A DNA stretch of 64,000 nucleotides from Welwitschia mirabilis (GCA_051453625.1 JBOZIK010000001.1:225440146-225504145), one strand, 5' to 3'; positions 34,006-47,465 are shown, counted from the stretch's first letter. The notes: a model not told the origin generated them from the letters alone. Made by a program: numbers and translations.

Positions 34006-35745
34006 CAAGATTACTATACTTTTCATGTTGTTTATTTTGAAGAACTTATGTGGAAGCATAAGAAAATTTATACTTCTTTATCATTTTAATTTGTTTCTTA
34101 TTCTTGTTTTCATTTTTTATTCTTTTTTTTAAATACATGCTTTTCATTTGTTTTTAGTACATAAGCACATCTTTCAATAACTTTAAAAGAGGTAATGAGA
34201 TTTTTATATCTTCTAATATTCTTATTAAATATTATATATACTATTTAACTTTTGGATGTTATATTTGTTTACTTCTTATTAGAAAAAGGTAAATAATCCA
34301 CTGAGGTATCATCAATTGTTTTTCTTTTAGTCTCTTTCTCTTCTATATCTAGGCAGTTTCTTGAATTTTAATTTTCTTTTTGTGAATCATATGTTACTTT
34401 CTATTTTCTAGATCTACTGGTTACTACCTTATTTATTTTTTAGGATCTGATTGAGGTTAACCAGGGATTTTTCCTTCTTTTTTCTCTATTTCTAGTTTTT
34501 CTCTTTGGTCTTTTGAATCTCTATTTTTTAAATTTCTATAGTAATAATATTATTATTTTATTTTCTAAACCTTTCCATTTTANNNNNNNNNNNNNNNNNN
34601 NNNNNNNNNNNNNNNNNNNNNNNNNNNNNNNNNNNNNNNNNNNNNNNNNNNNNNNNNNNNNNNNNNNNNNNNNNNNNNNNNNTTTTAGTCTCTTTCTCTT
34701 CTATATCTAGGCAGTTTCTTGAATGTGTATTCTCTTTCTGTGATTCATATGTCACTTTCTATTTTCTAGATCTAGTGGTTACTACCTTATTTATTTTTTA
34801 GGATTTAATTGAGGTTAACCAAGAATTTTTTCTTCTTTTTTCTCTATTTCTACTTTTTCTCTTTGGTCTTTTGAATTTCTATTTTTTAAATTTCTATAGT
34901 AATAATATTATTTTTTTCTTTTCAAAACCTTTCCATTTTAAACTTTGATAAGGATATAGTTTCTTTTTATTTTAAGGTTGATTACTAGAATTTAAATCTA
35001 ATCTATTCATATCCAACCATTGAACAAATTCTTACATTCAAGGACATTCTGTTCCATCATAACTATCTTTCCCATAGTGTTTAGATGTAAGTCCTTCTTC
35101 CTCCTTAAAGTGTTGTAAAACTAACTGATCAAATTTTTCTACCATACAATTAGTTATATTTTTAGCTACTTATTCCATAAGCCTAATATGTTTTAAGCCA
35201 TATGCACTACCATCTTTTTCTGGGGTACATATTCATTTACTTTTTCTTTTTTTTTTCTTTTCTTATTCCCATTCTTAACTCATGTTATAAAGCTAAGTGA
35301 TGATTTCTTCCACTTCTTGGACAGTTTTGTCTTAATGCTTTCTCTTCATAACTAGTATAATTATTTTAATGTTTAACTTTATAGTTCTATAATTAAGGCC
35401 TTGAATCATTTCTTAGATGTGATTTCATGGTTGGGATACTTAGCTAATAATATGTTATACCTATCCATGGACTCATCAAATCTATTTTTATCTCTTTGTT
35501 TAATGTTTAATATTTTTTCCCTTAGATCTTCAACTATCCTTATGAGTTGAAATTTGACTAGGAAAGAAATTTTAAGAGTTCCCTATAAACTAAAAGCATG
35601 ATTAGGATTCTTATAATATCATAATTGAGCATCTCTTTTAGGGAAAAGGAAAAAAAATCTCAGAAAGTCTGATTTTGAGTCAAGATAATTGGGCTTATAA
35701 AAGGCATCAGATGTAATAGAAGTTATTCTAATTTTTTACATTCAA
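34006..35745 (-). pseudogene. Gypsy gag of element W
   Basis: The gag core is visible at about 35400-35620: KISFLVKFQLIRIVEDLREK and RFDESMDRYNILLAKYPNHE, matching FL.KFFP....LR..I..F.Q...E.....WERFK.LL.KCPNH of Ty3/gypsy gag. The less conserved C-terminal half, with basic and Glu-rich stretches, fills the rest to the protease. A 100-N gap at 34583-34682 has 34324-34582 repeated at 34683-34940, so the apparent length is inflated by about 350 bases. The N-terminus runs into the 580-N gap. Confidence 0.8.
34324..34940. repeat. Duplicated flanks of a 100-N gap
   Basis: 34324-34582 is repeated at 34683-34940 with small differences. Probable unmerged contig ends in W's gag. Confidence 0.9.
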
Positions 35746-35770
35746 AAGTGGGTATCGTGGTAGTATTTAT

Positions 35771-36350
35771 NNNNNNNNNNNNNNNNNNNNNNNNNNNNNN
35801 NNNNNNNNNNNNNNNNNNNNNNNNNNNNNNNNNNNNNNNNNNNNNNNNNNNNNNNNNNNNNNNNNNNNNNNNNNNNNNNNNNNNNNNNNNNNNNNNNNNN
35901 NNNNNNNNNNNNNNNNNNNNNNNNNNNNNNNNNNNNNNNNNNNNNNNNNNNNNNNNNNNNNNNNNNNNNNNNNNNNNNNNNNNNNNNNNNNNNNNNNNNN
36001 NNNNNNNNNNNNNNNNNNNNNNNNNNNNNNNNNNNNNNNNNNNNNNNNNNNNNNNNNNNNNNNNNNNNNNNNNNNNNNNNNNNNNNNNNNNNNNNNNNNN
36101 NNNNNNNNNNNNNNNNNNNNNNNNNNNNNNNNNNNNNNNNNNNNNNNNNNNNNNNNNNNNNNNNNNNNNNNNNNNNNNNNNNNNNNNNNNNNNNNNNNNN
36201 NNNNNNNNNNNNNNNNNNNNNNNNNNNNNNNNNNNNNNNNNNNNNNNNNNNNNNNNNNNNNNNNNNNNNNNNNNNNNNNNNNNNNNNNNNNNNNNNNNNN
36301 NNNNNNNNNNNNNNNNNNNNNNNNNNNNNNNNNNNNNNNNNNNNNNNNNN
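35771..36350. other. Assembly gap, 580 N
   Basis: This is unsequenced, between W's gag and 5' LTR. The primer-binding site, the gag start and the inner LTR border should be inside it. Confidence 0.99.
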
Positions 36351-37130
36351 AAATAAGCTCACACCATTAAATAAAAATAATTAAAGGCTTACTAAATAAC
36401 TAGTTGAGATTTACCATTTAGTTCAAAATGCATTAATATGATAGTCTCATGATGAAGTTACTTGAACTAGCCAATTTGGTTTATTACTACTAAGTTACTA
36501 TATAAATATATTTATACTAAGAGGGAATGAAGAAAGTAATGAAACATGATAGAAATTAAACAACTTATTGGACAATATTTATTTCTAAGTACTTTAATTA
36601 TCTTGATTTAAGTTTAGCTACTTAAACAAGAGCAAGTAAAAATAATATTACTTTTTTAAGTAATAGAACATGCACACAATGATACTTGAATATGCCTTTC
36701 AGCTTTATATTGAAATATCAAATGTTACATAAAGATGTGCTAAGGCTTGTGTTATTCTTTGTAGTTAATACTTTGAGTATAAAAAATGCTACTGCGCACT
36801 TTTTAGGATTGCTAGATCTCCTTTCTTAACCTTCTTGCTTAGTCTATTCCTAGAAACTTTTCCCAAAAAGATCCTCACTTTTGATGATGATCATATTCTT
36901 ATACCCTTGTTTGTTTTTCTATTTCCATTCTTTGCTCCTTAGGAATAGGTATATTATTGGGATTATTATTGCTTTTTCTCCACCTTAACCTTCTCTCTCA
37001 TCTTCATGCCACATGGAATCTTATACCTAAAATGCAATAATAAAATAATCATACCAATCTACTAACATACTAGCTAACTGACATATTAATTAATAAATAT
37101 ACTGATGAAGAAAAACATCTAGTATTATTT
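36351..37130 (-). repeat. 5' LTR of element W (partial)
   Basis: It aligns with 21640-22427 from its first bases to about 37124. The shared sequence ends near agaaaaacatctagtatta in this copy only because the left copy enters a gap, so the LTR may extend some hundreds of bases further right. Confidence 0.75.
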
Positions 37131-40100
37131 GAAATACACAATTAAGATAATGAAAAGACTTCTTTAATAAGCAAGATTTAAAAAATTCATTTTCATTAGA
37201 TACTAACATTGTAAGTTATTACTGAATATAATTGACTACAGTAAAATGGACATGACTCACATTAGAATAAACTAGCACCATTGTCAGAAAGAAATTTAAG
37301 GAAATCTAGAAGGTTGATTCTCTCTACTCAGGTAAGCAAATTGATTTTAAGATGTTTATTTATGTAGTATATAAATATAGTTTTTTATTTTTTATATTAA
37401 TTTGCACTTTTAATTTCTTAGTTTAGATTAAATTTTAAATATTTTTCTATTTTATTTTTTTTTATTTCTATAAGTTTTGATTTTCAAGTTATTATTAGTT
37501 TTATGTGTAAACTTAAACACTATCACTTAATATCTACTCTTTGTATCTAATTTAATTTTATATATTATCATCTAAAATTTACATTGATCTTATGATTTTG
37601 ATATTGCTAAATGGTTGATTAGTGAGATCGATCTACTTCTTATGCTTTGATAGATTCTAGCGGTTATCTTTTTATTATCCAAATTAATTATTCTTATTTC
37701 ATTTTTCTCATCTATTTCTATGAAAAATAATAAAATAAATCTTTAAAAAAATTTTAAAAAAAGAGAAACTTGCATTCTATGAATAATGAAAAAATAATAT
37801 TACATGAAGTATTTTCAAAAAAAGAGAGGTAAAAAAAAAATGATGTTGAAACTAGGAATTGAGATACTTCCTCCTTTCAACATACCTCTTGTTTTTCTTC
37901 TTCTTTTTAGCCTTTATGTAGAAATACTAATGAGGATTTTTAACGCTTTAGGACTCTTGGCTTATTTAGGAAGGCATTCTATAAATGATTTAACATTTCT
38001 CAATATTCTTTCATAGAGAAAAATGAAGAACAAAAAAATTCCTTATATCCATTAAGTTCTTTCAATCATCTAATCAATCAAGATGATTCACTTCATGATT
38101 TAATATAGAACTACCAATAAAAACATTACAAACCTTATAGAAATACTTTAACAAACAATGTTAAAAAATCAAATATCTTAATATTCTCTTACAACATAGC
38201 ATTCTCAAGCCTCTATCACTATGTTTACTATCCCTTACCTTAAGAATAAGGAGGAAAACATCAAATTTGCTACATATAGTAATAACTTCTATTTTGATGA
38301 TGTATGTGTAGATGATCCATCTCTAATACAAGATATCCAATAAGATGATAATGAAATTTTAACTTACCAATCAAACAACAAAAATAAGGATGATAATTCA
38401 TTAGATGATGGTATAGAGATACTAGATTATATTTCCAATATCCACTAATTATTTAAAAATTAATGTGAAAATAGAGGAATCAATTCATGAGAAATCTAAA
38501 AATTTGTAATCTATGATAAATACAATGATTAAATTTATCTTTATGAGCTTTTTAATAAATCTAATAATTTAGAAAATAATGATATACAACCATATGATGA
38601 TTCAAATAATGAAGAAAAGAAGGATAAGAAAGAAGTAACAAGAATTCAATAAAACCAAATAAAGAATAGACTTCTTACATCTCATGAAGAAATTAAACTT
38701 GAAGAGTCTAATCCTATCAAAAATGTTCCTCCATCTCTCCCACTTATCCTTTCAAGTGAAAATCAAAATACCATACTTTATTTTACCTCCAATCCACATT
38801 ACCTCCTACTTATAAAAAGTATGATTTGGATTTTTTTTAGAGTATTAAAATTAGCAAAAGCCTTACTTTCTTAATGAAAATCCATATCTTGAGTTGAATG
38901 TTAGGAAGCTTTTTAGCCTTACTAAATATGTACTAATTAATCATTCTAAGAAACCTTCAAAGATTTCTTGGACCCATTCTTTGACTAGTGCCATTGATGA
39001 ATCATGAAATGATACTCATTCTTTACATTAACTTAATAAGAGACTATTTTTCAATGAAATTTTTTAATTTTTCATCTCTTATTTGGCTAGTAAACTTTGT
39101 GGTATTAAGGAGTTATCAATTTTTTTTTTTTTGTTTCCACCAATTGATTTTACATAAAAATGATCATATAACTTTCATGTTCTATCAATTAGTTTTTATA
39201 TGATTTGGTCCTTATTTTTTTAAAAAGGCATAATAAAATAACTATATTGGAATATCTATCTTTTTAGCATAGTGATAAATGTAAAGAAAAGGAACAACAC
39301 TCTACTTAAAGTAATTGATTTAGTTGAGCCTCTTTTCTTAAGGAGATCTCCACTGCTTACCATTATGTAAATGTAATCATTTAAATATTTTTTTTAACAT
39401 CTATTAACTTGGTTTTACTTCAATTTTTCATCCTGAAGTATGTTTAAGNNNNNNNNNNNNNNNNNNNNNNNNNNNNNNNNNNNNNNNNNNNNNNNNNNNN
39501 NNNNNNNNNNNNNNNNNNNNNNNNNNNNNNNNNNNNNNNNNNNNNNNNTTGATTTAGTTGAGCCTCTTTTCTTAAGGAGATCTCCACTGCTTACCCTTAT
39601 GTAAATGTAATCATTAAAATATTTTTTCTTTTTTAACATCTATTAACTTGGTTTTGCTTCAATTTTTCATCCTGAAGTATGTTTAAGCATTTTATACTTT
39701 TGTAAATCATGGATGATCAATTGGATTTTAGCCAATTTAAAAGCATTCAAATGCCTATAAACTCTCATTATAGGAGAGGAAAATGTAATTAAGTAGGTTG
39801 TTCATATTGTATGCTTTGTCTCTTTATCAATTTCATTTCTATTAAGGTTGCAAGTTATTAGTACTTTCATAACGCATAAGTGTCTTTTTATATTTGTAAA
39901 AAAGAAAAAGAATTCTCAAAATAAAAATAAAATATCAATTTATATTATGAAAGAATTTTTTATAAACACTTCTAATCTATCTTAGGGATTGTTTTACCAG
40001 GGTAAAAGTTGCTTAACAGCCTATGTCCTATTTGAAGGGTCCTATCACTTGTGATAAAAGCAAAGTCAATGATTGGGACATGAGCACTCATAATGGGGGG

Positions 40101-41008
40101 AATCCAAGGTAAAATGAGGTACACCTTGAAGTGTGCTATGATTATTACATTATCAAGTGCTATTAATTTATAGCCATCTTTTAAGTTGATGCTTAATATT
40201 ATAACTATGATATGTTAATCTTTAATTAGTACATTACAATTTTCATTCATGCTATTCAAATAGTAGTATGATTTTTTACTAATTGAGAATTATGTATACT
40301 TTAATTGGAAATGAGAATCTATTAGTAAGTGATCAACTTCAAGTGGAATTTATTCTAATGTAGTGTTTTTATTTCCATCCATTAAGTTAGATAATTTTAA
40401 AGTTGTTAATCATGCTTTTTCTATTTAGCATAGGATCAAAGAATTAGAGGAATAAATTTGGTATTTTTAAAATATTTACATTTCTTTTTTCTGTTAAATA
40501 AACTATTTAGTTTTGAGAGGATAGGATTTAGGATCTAATTAGTTTAATATTTATTTTCATAATGCTTCATCTTGCTTTCATTTATCTTATTTTCCTTCCT
40601 TATTTTATGCTGATGTATCTTTTATTCTTGGCTTTTACTTTTTATTTTACATTCTTTAAAAATTTTAGCTAGTTTCTTCTGATCATCATAACCAAACTTA
40701 CTTAAAATTTAGGATGAATTTATCTACTTCATAGGGGTGGAATCTCTGGTATTAACAAAATATTGGCTTTAATTAAAATGAATTTATTTACTAAAAATAT
40801 GTTTATAGAACTAAAACCATAATTATAAATTTGATTTATATCTTTCTTGTAATGTTAAATTGAAATATCTCTTTAATATGTACTCTATAATTGATAATAT
40901 AAGATCGTTTATACTTGAGTTTTATGTCTCATCCTTTTTTTAATTTGGCTTACTTCTATTATTTTTCACTTTTTTTGTTAGGACTAACAAATGCTTAGTG
41001 GGAATCTA
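37131..41008. other. Internal region of element V
   Basis: This is the only part of V not taken up by LTRs or by W, apart from an unknown stretch at its left that may still be W's LTR. It holds the decayed acidic frame at 38225-39210, a 100-N gap (39449-39548) with duplicated flanks (39313-39448 and 39549-39687), a short inverted repeat TATCACTTGTGATA at 40043-40056 and a purine tract aatggggggaatcc near 40091. No protease, RT or integrase motif was found in six frames. Confidence 0.55.
38225..39210 (+). pseudogene. Acidic Asn-rich decayed frame of V
   Basis: The family is not recognised. The frame starts MFTIPYLKNKEENIKFATYS at 38221, continues NNFYFDDVCVDDPSLIQDIQ, and is rich in Asp, Asn, Lys and Glu through NKSNNLENNDIQPYDDS near 38560 and TSHEEIKLEESNPIKNVPPS near 38690. 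It then reads NPYLELNVRKLFSLTKYVLI and KKPSKISWTHSLTSAIDES near 38880-39005 after a frame change. Its position between the LTRs and its charged composition would suit a gag-like ORF, but no zinc knuckle or gag core is seen. Confidence 0.45.
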
Positions 41009-42660
41009 TGTTGTAAGTCAAATTGTTAATATTTAACATCATGTTTAAAGTAAGTTTCAGGTTTATTTAAGTATTTTTTAATCAATTAATAACAAAACTG
41101 GATTAGCCATCATAATGATTAAGAAATGATAGTTTTTCCACATTTCTAATCATTTAGGAATGATTTTTAAAACATGTTACATTCAAGATAAAGTTCTAAA
41201 CTCCAGATGAAGAGACAACAATGGAATGTGATGCTATTAAAATGTTTTAGGTATCATTAAGATGCTAGATAGGGATCAATATAATTAAATTAAATGTTCT
41301 TAAAGTTTCTTCTAATGCTTTAAAACCTAAGCAGTTAATCTTGAGCTAAGACATAATGACTAGAGATGATTTAAATGAGAACAATGCATCATCCATAGCA
41401 AGATTAGTATAGCACTTATTGTATCTCTTGTCCACTTGATCATCTAGATGATAGTCAAGTTAACACTCAGGTTTGTGCTAACAATCATTCATTATGTCCT
41501 CCAGATGATACTTAAGAGGACAACAACCATTTATAAAGCCAAATCACATTTTGAAGATGGCCTTGAAAGATAATAGAGTATACCATCAAATTTAATATTT
41601 TGAAAGATATAAGGATGTATTAATTAACTCAATAGTCATGATTAAGTTTAGGAGAATGCTCGACCTTAATCATTGTACTTATAAAAGATGAAGGAAGAAT
41701 AATTTGAATAAGAGAAATATTCATATGCCAAGAGGAAATTCAAATATTACTAAAAAAAGTAGAGTATAATTTAGAAATCTATCATCCTTTTGGTAATTTA
41801 GATGAAATTCCAAGATGACTAGCATAAATTAAAAAAATAGAAATAATAATTTCACAACTAATAGCATTCATCCTATTGTTTGGATGATACCCAAGTGAAT
41901 AACTCTCATTGGTTACCCTAATAAGATAGGTGGAGAACAAGTAGCTATTAGAAAGCAACATCATCTACCATTTACTTGATCATTCAAATGACACACAAGA
42001 GAATGATGTCCTTAATGAATGTAAAATGGACTCCATCTAATGAAATTATAGATATGATTTCTCTTAATTAATTATAACTCATTAGTAAACCTAATCGTCA
42101 ATTTAAATTCATAAATTTCTTACTTAAGTTCCTCATTTCTAATATTTATTGCATCAATTATTCTTGTGATGATTTAAATATTGATTAACTAAGGGGTCCA
42201 TCCTAGTTGTAGAGAAGGATATCTCTTACTGTTTGGCTATGTATTCTTCATTGAGGAGATTTTAATTTATAAGAGAATGTGAACATTTTGGTTAATAAAA
42301 TATTAATTAAAGTGTTCTTACAAATTTATCTCTTATGTACTTCATATGTTATGTTGGAATCGAGTTAATTACATAAGGTTAATTATGATTTCTGATATAG
42401 CATATGAGGGGTAACTTAGGTAATAATAAGTTGGCAAACTTACTTAGTATTTACGTTTAGGCTTGCAACTCATCTTTGAATTTTTAATTCATTCATTGCA
42501 TTATTGTATTTTCATTACTTTATGATTCTGAAGTTATAACAGGAAATCATTTTAATTTTTCTATTTTTAGTTAAAGCAACATTCTAAATCTACTTTCAAA
42601 TTCCTCTCTAGAGTATAACATTTGGAATGACTCCCTATACTAATGTGTCTTGTATGTATT
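41009..42660. repeat. Right LTR of element V
   Basis: It starts TGTTGTAAGT at 41009 and matches 19874-21540, including all five palindrome positions (41439-41452 is the perfect ATCATCTAGATGAT; the others are decayed, for example 41496-41509). A TATAACA near 42615-42621 pairs with TGTTGTA as an inverted LTR terminus, but similarity with the left copy continues to about 42660. Confidence 0.85.
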
Positions 42661-44935
42661 ATATAGTAACATTATAGATTACCATTAAAGCTTATTAACT
42701 AAAGAATAAAAGCACATGATATACATCCAATAGAGAAAAAGAAGGTGAAGAAGGTACATGAGAAGTTTCTACAATGGGTTCCTTACCTTTCCTTCTAATG
42801 AGTGAAGGCGAATATGGAGAATGAGAGGCTTGAAATGGTTATTCTTATTCTTATTTTTGAAGTTCTCTTGGGATCTAGTACTTCCTCTTAAAATTCTTTG
42901 TTTGAATAATATTTTTGGATGTTATGATTTATATGTATGTCCTATCCTAATCATTACATCTAAAGATTAAATGAAGAACATTGTAAAGAAAATCTAAAAT
43001 AAGATAAGGGAGAGCAAGTTACTCCTAATTTCTACATGGGTAGTAATGGTTTTAAAAATACATTTGGCCATGTCAAAGGGTTTATTATTTTGATTTATTA
43101 TAAGGATGCCCAAATGACTACTATATGCATCACTAACATGTAATGTAGGCAAAACATTTTTAATGATATATCTAAAAAGGAAATTTTGGTTCTTATAGAG
43201 ATATTTACAAGGTAAGGCACTTTTTCTGTAGAGAATACTTTACATTTAAGGATGTACAATAAAACTAAGGGTTTTGATGAATAAGAATGATAAATCATAA
43301 TTATGGCTTACTTTAAAAATATCCTCTACATCACCTAAAGTAATGATAAAAAGGGTACCATGAAACTAAGAGTAGATTAACTAAGAGTCTTCCTCATCCA
43401 TTATTATAGTTCTATAAACTTTAAGGACTTTCTTATAATGGTAGTAAGTGCTTTAATCCTTTAAAAGATATTTCCAAAATTTTAAACTCTACTTTTGCCA
43501 AATAATAAGGTGTATAAATGGATATACTTGATGATAAAATTCCTTAATTTTTCTTGTCTTCTACTCATGATTTCTTGCAAAGGACAAAAATGAAGAACGA
43601 AAGAAATGTAAAGTTGGAAGGGAGAAGAAAAGAAATAAATAAGATAATATTAGTATAAAAAGTAAAATGGAAAATGAAAAAAGACTTAGTTACAATCAAA
43701 TTTTGAAAAGATACATAACTCACCAACAATCTAAGACTGCTGGGAATGTCAAGTAAATGCTATAGGAAGAAGCAAGGATGCTTTAATCTCCTCTATCTTT
43801 TGTTATTAGCTCTAGTTTGTTTACTTGACATTATTGACATCACTTCTTATCATAATCGGCAATGTGTGAAGGAATCCTATTGATAATGCATTTTTGCAAA
43901 GAAGGCTTAGTATATATAAATAAAGGGAAATTTATAGCCATTAAATCATTTAGTATTATCAATGATTAAATTAATTTAGCTTTGATTAAGACATCAATAG
44001 AGATATTTCATCATAGAAAACATAATTGTGCTTTCTAGTGTGCTTTTTCATAGAGGAAAATATAGAATATTATTACTTAAAATGGTCAAATAATGAGGAA
44101 ATGAAGTGGATAAAGATAGAAATGATGAATGTACCATGCATCCTATGAATAAATGAGACTTATGAAACTATAGCTAATGGATTATTTTTTTATTTACTTT
44201 TAATAGATCTATTATCAAAATAATACAAGTTATTTATAAGCAAGTTTTACAAAAACCAAGAGTAGTAGAAAGAATTTTGGGTTATAATTTGCTATAGTAA
44301 GCACATTAAATGATCTCTTCAACCATATGTTAATTTGTTTTTAAATTTTTCCTTCACATTCATGAGTGACTACTTTAAGTATTTGATCATATTAAGCATT
44401 AAGTCTTAAAACATATTCTTTAAAAGGATTTAACATGTTGTTTATGAAAAATTTAATGCTACATTACCAGCAAGTGTTTACAGATGTAATGTAGTTGAAT
44501 GTAATACAAATGAGTTACTAGAGCTATATTATTAGCAAGAGTCTATAGCCCAAATGTAGTTAGCTAAATCTAATAATAATGATCTAAAAATAATGTGTAC
44601 TTAAAAAAATTTATAAAACTCTCTAACAAGCATAAAAGAATCATTGATTCATTGTTCTAATTGGAAAGAGAACTCATATAATTGAAATTATTAATTGAAA
44701 TTCTTAAAACAAAGTTATAACATGGAAGTAGAAAAATCACTTTTTTTCCTTGATATTTACCACATTAGAGAGTTCAAATAATTAAAAACCTTAATAAAAA
44801 ACTTAAAAATAAATATAATTTTATCTTAAAAAGAAAGAATTTACAAAATATCTATCAAAACTTTAAAATAACAAATATTACTTTATTATTAATTTATTTT
44901 AAAAATGTCATTAACCAGAATCATTAAGTCTTATG
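42661..44935 (-). other. 3' region of element Y, no named gene
   Basis: This lies between Y's integrase end and V. A minus-strand frame at 43098-43298 (66 residues, including STEKVPYLVNISIRTKISFL) and broken frames near 43400-43640 (RKIKEFYHQVYPF) look protein-like, and could be the remnant of an extra 3' ORF such as that in Z. I cannot match them to a family. No LTR border is visible. Confidence 0.4.
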
Positions 44936-46060
44936 AACTCATAGGAATATGGAAGGAGTAGATAAAAAGGCTTAAGGTGATGATCATTTACTTGAATTCA
45001 TGTTGGTTCTTGGTATCTTCTATGAGAAAGACATGATTGGGTAGCACTTGTTTTACTAGATATGAACTTAACCATCTTGAAACTAACTTGATAAGAAATA
45101 ATTCAATTTCGTATTATATAATAAGACCAAATAATCTTTATGAAATTTTTTTTTATGAATATGTTAGTCATGAAAATTTTTGATTTTCTCCTTATTAAGC
45201 TTTATTTTCTTATAGGCATAATTTATAAGATTCTCTACTTCATTGAGTTGGATTATTCTATATTTTCATACCATATCAAGGTTTAAATTCATATGTTTAG
45301 TGACTAGTAATCTTTATGTTCAATCTCTAAAGGGAGATAATAAAATTTACCATAAACCAACATAAAGTATAACATTTCTAGTAGAATTTTCTATACTATA
45401 CTTTAAGCAAATAGAACATAATTTAATTTGTAAGATCACTCTTTTCTAATTGAACTTACCACTTTTTACAAAATTTTCTTGATCTCCTTAGTAATAACCT
45501 CAACTTATGGGTGGGCTTTAGGATGGTAAGAAGTATTAACTATGTAAGTAATCCAATGTCTAATAATAATCTTATAGAAGATCTTGTTGTAAAATTGAGA
45601 GTCACCATCACTAATTACAATTCTTGGATAACCAAATCTAGATAGAATGTATTCCTTAAATAATTTTACTATAGTTTAAGCATCATTATTTTAACAAGCA
45701 CAGGATTAACTCATTTAATGATGTATCAACATAAATCAAGATGTATTTGTTTCCATTAGAAGTACAATACAAGCCTTAAAAATTAATTCCCCATACATTA
45801 AATGGATCTACAATAAGAATTAAATTCAGTTGCATTGTGTTTATTTTTCTAAACTTCCAAGTTATTAGCAATTCTTATGAGATTTGTAATATTGATAAGA
45901 GTCTTTAAAGATATGAGGCCAATAAAATCCACTTTGGAACATAGTTTTATTAGCATAAACATAACCATCATAATCCTCAAAATGACAAATCTTAAGAATG
46001 TTATGAATTTTATATTAGAATGAATCTTATAATGATTTAATCAAGAAAATATTTGAAAAG
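44936..46060 (-). pseudogene. Gypsy integrase of element Y
   Basis: Minus-strand order: zinc-binding region HFEDYDGYVYANKTMFQSG and FYWPHIFKDSYQYYKSHKNC (45880-45995); a badly broken core start near 45750-45850; RFGYPRIVISDGDSQFYNKI near 45610, keeping the second catalytic Asp; TSYHPKAHP-VEVITKEIKK near 45510, keeping the Glu; QLNEVENLINYAYKKIKLNK near 45230; LVLLYNTKLNYFLSS near 45130; and, after a frameshift, VNDHHLKPFYLLLPY near 44965, matching VNG.RLK.Y at the end of the GPF domain. So the whole integrase is present but riddled with stops. Confidence 0.93.
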
Positions 46061-46329
46061 ATAAGGATTATTCCAAAATAAATATTTTACTTGGCTTAAG
46101 AATTTTTTCTTATTATTAGAGGTTCAATAAGAAGAGAGAGTTTTTAAGAACTAAATAGTTAGAAATGTTGGAATACCAAAGTGTTTTTGAGATGGAAAAG
46201 AGATGTATCAATAAAAAAATCATCAATAGGATTAAACTTATGTAAATGTTTTGAGAAATATTTTAAAGATAATCAATAACTACATTATCAAAACCTTTAT
46301 CATCTATGATTTCCAAGTCATATTCTTAT

Positions 46330-46625
46330 AAGAGTATAAGTAATCTAATCAATATAGGCTTGGAATATTTCTTAGTAAAGAAATAGCTAAAGGATAAGTG
46401 ATCTATATTAACTATTATTTTAGAACCAAGAAAATATCATCTAAATTTTTTTAAAGCAAAACTACCTTAAGAAGTGCCTTTTTGTGATAGTGTAGTTGAG
46501 TTGATTAGCATTCAAGATTTTTCTATCATAATGGATCACTTATGATTTCTTCTCAACTCTTTTCCCTAAAATTTCATTAACAACACAATCAGTGGCATCA
46601 CACATGATCTGAAAGAATAGTTTCT
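46330..46625 (-). pseudogene. Gypsy RNase H of element Y
   Basis: The minus strand reads QIMCDATDCVVNEILGKRVE near 46600, with the first catalytic Asp of CDAS kept, then YDRKILNANQLNYTITKR near 46510. This matches the .MCDASDYAVGAVLGQR...YYASKTLN.AQLNYTTTEKE block. It lies just downstream of RT. The region between it and integrase shows the QAK-NIYFGIILIFS block (near 46090), matching KYYFWDEPFLFK. Confidence 0.9.
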
Positions 46626-46639
46626 AATAAGGTGGTTAA

Positions 46640-47465
46640 ATGATGTTGTTCTAAATTTTTTCTTAAGCTTATAAAAGTATTATTAGCATTCATGTGTCCA
46701 CTCAAAAGAAGCATCTTTACTAAGGAAATCACAAATAAATCTATAGATTTTATTAAAGTTTTAAATAAACCTCCTTTAGTATCCTACATGTCCAAGAAAA
46801 GAGCTAATGTCTTTCACTCTTTGTGAAGTTGAAAGATAGATAATAAAAGAAATTTTGGTAGGATCTACTGGATTCCTTCATTTACTATGAAATGGCATTT
46901 TTCCCAATTCAAGATAAGTCATTTCGCAATGCATCTTTGTAGAAAAATCTTAATATTATGAAGAAAATGTTTAAAATATGTCCCATGTATAAAATATTAT
47001 CCATGGAAATTTCCATACACAATTCTAATAGATCGAATAAAATAGTAAGCATACAATTTTGGAAAGTAGTAGGAGCATTACTAAGGTGAAATGAGATATA
47101 TTTATAGATAAAAGTTTCATAATGACATGTAAAAATAATTTTATCTTAATCTTGAAGGATAATTTCTATCTAATTATAACCTAAATATCCATTTAGAAAG
47201 AAATAGAAAGGGCATTTCACATGTTTCTTAGGGATTTAATGAGAGAATTAAAGTGAAAAAGGGTCTTCCCTAGTTACAAAATTAAGTTTCTTATAATTAA
47301 TATACATTTCCCATTTCATATCATGCTTAGTAGGAATAGGCTTATTATATTTAATAGGTACTAAGGTAATTCTAGATTTCTTGGTTATAGTTTGGGTTTA
47401 ACTAATCCATTTACTATTAGGGATTAGATAGATTGTGCTATTATCTAAAAGCTTAATAACCTCAT
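46640..47465 (-). pseudogene. Gypsy reverse transcriptase of element Y
   Basis: RT resumes at once beyond Z's left end: NEVIKLLDN near 47455 and PNSKWIS near 47420, then KWEMYINYKKLNFVTREDPF near 47310, FFLNGYLGYNQIEIILQD near 47190, ETFIYKYISFHLSNAPTTFQ near 47080 and CMEISMDNILYMG near 47005. The catalytic M-D-D reads M-D-N, so the second Asp is lost. The missing start of this RT and its linker are at 56.6 kb, on the far side of Z. Confidence 0.93.

Larger units (their letters stand above)
21541..37130 (-). mobile_element. Gypsy element W, innermost
   Basis: W is a minus-strand element with LTR-like repeats at 21541-22427 and 36351-37130. It has gag (about 34.8-35.7 kb), protease (33.7-34.0), RT (32.5-33.4), RNase H (32.2-32.4) and integrase (30.2-31.8), then about 7 kb before the 3' LTR that includes an unknown decayed coding stretch on the same strand. 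The order is that of Ty3/gypsy. Large gaps (846 N and 580 N) fall at both LTRs, so borders and primer site are hidden. Compared with X and Y its coding frames are the least damaged, which fits its inner position. Confidence 0.78.
19874..42660. mobile_element. LTR element V, no recognisable pol
   Basis: A pair of direct repeats of about 1.65 kb (19874-21540 and 41009-42660) bounds the element; both start TGTTGTAAGT. W occupies 21541 to about 37130, so V's own internal part is only about 37.1-41.0 kb, with an acidic, Asn-rich decayed frame on the plus strand but no protease, RT or integrase motif. V is therefore likely a non-autonomous, LARD-like element. Orientation is unproven; the coding-like frame suggests plus. 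Confidence 0.75.

Noticed and set aside
40043-40056. TATCACTTGTGATA as a regulatory site
   Set aside because: A single short inverted repeat without a second copy or context; noted in V's internal region only.
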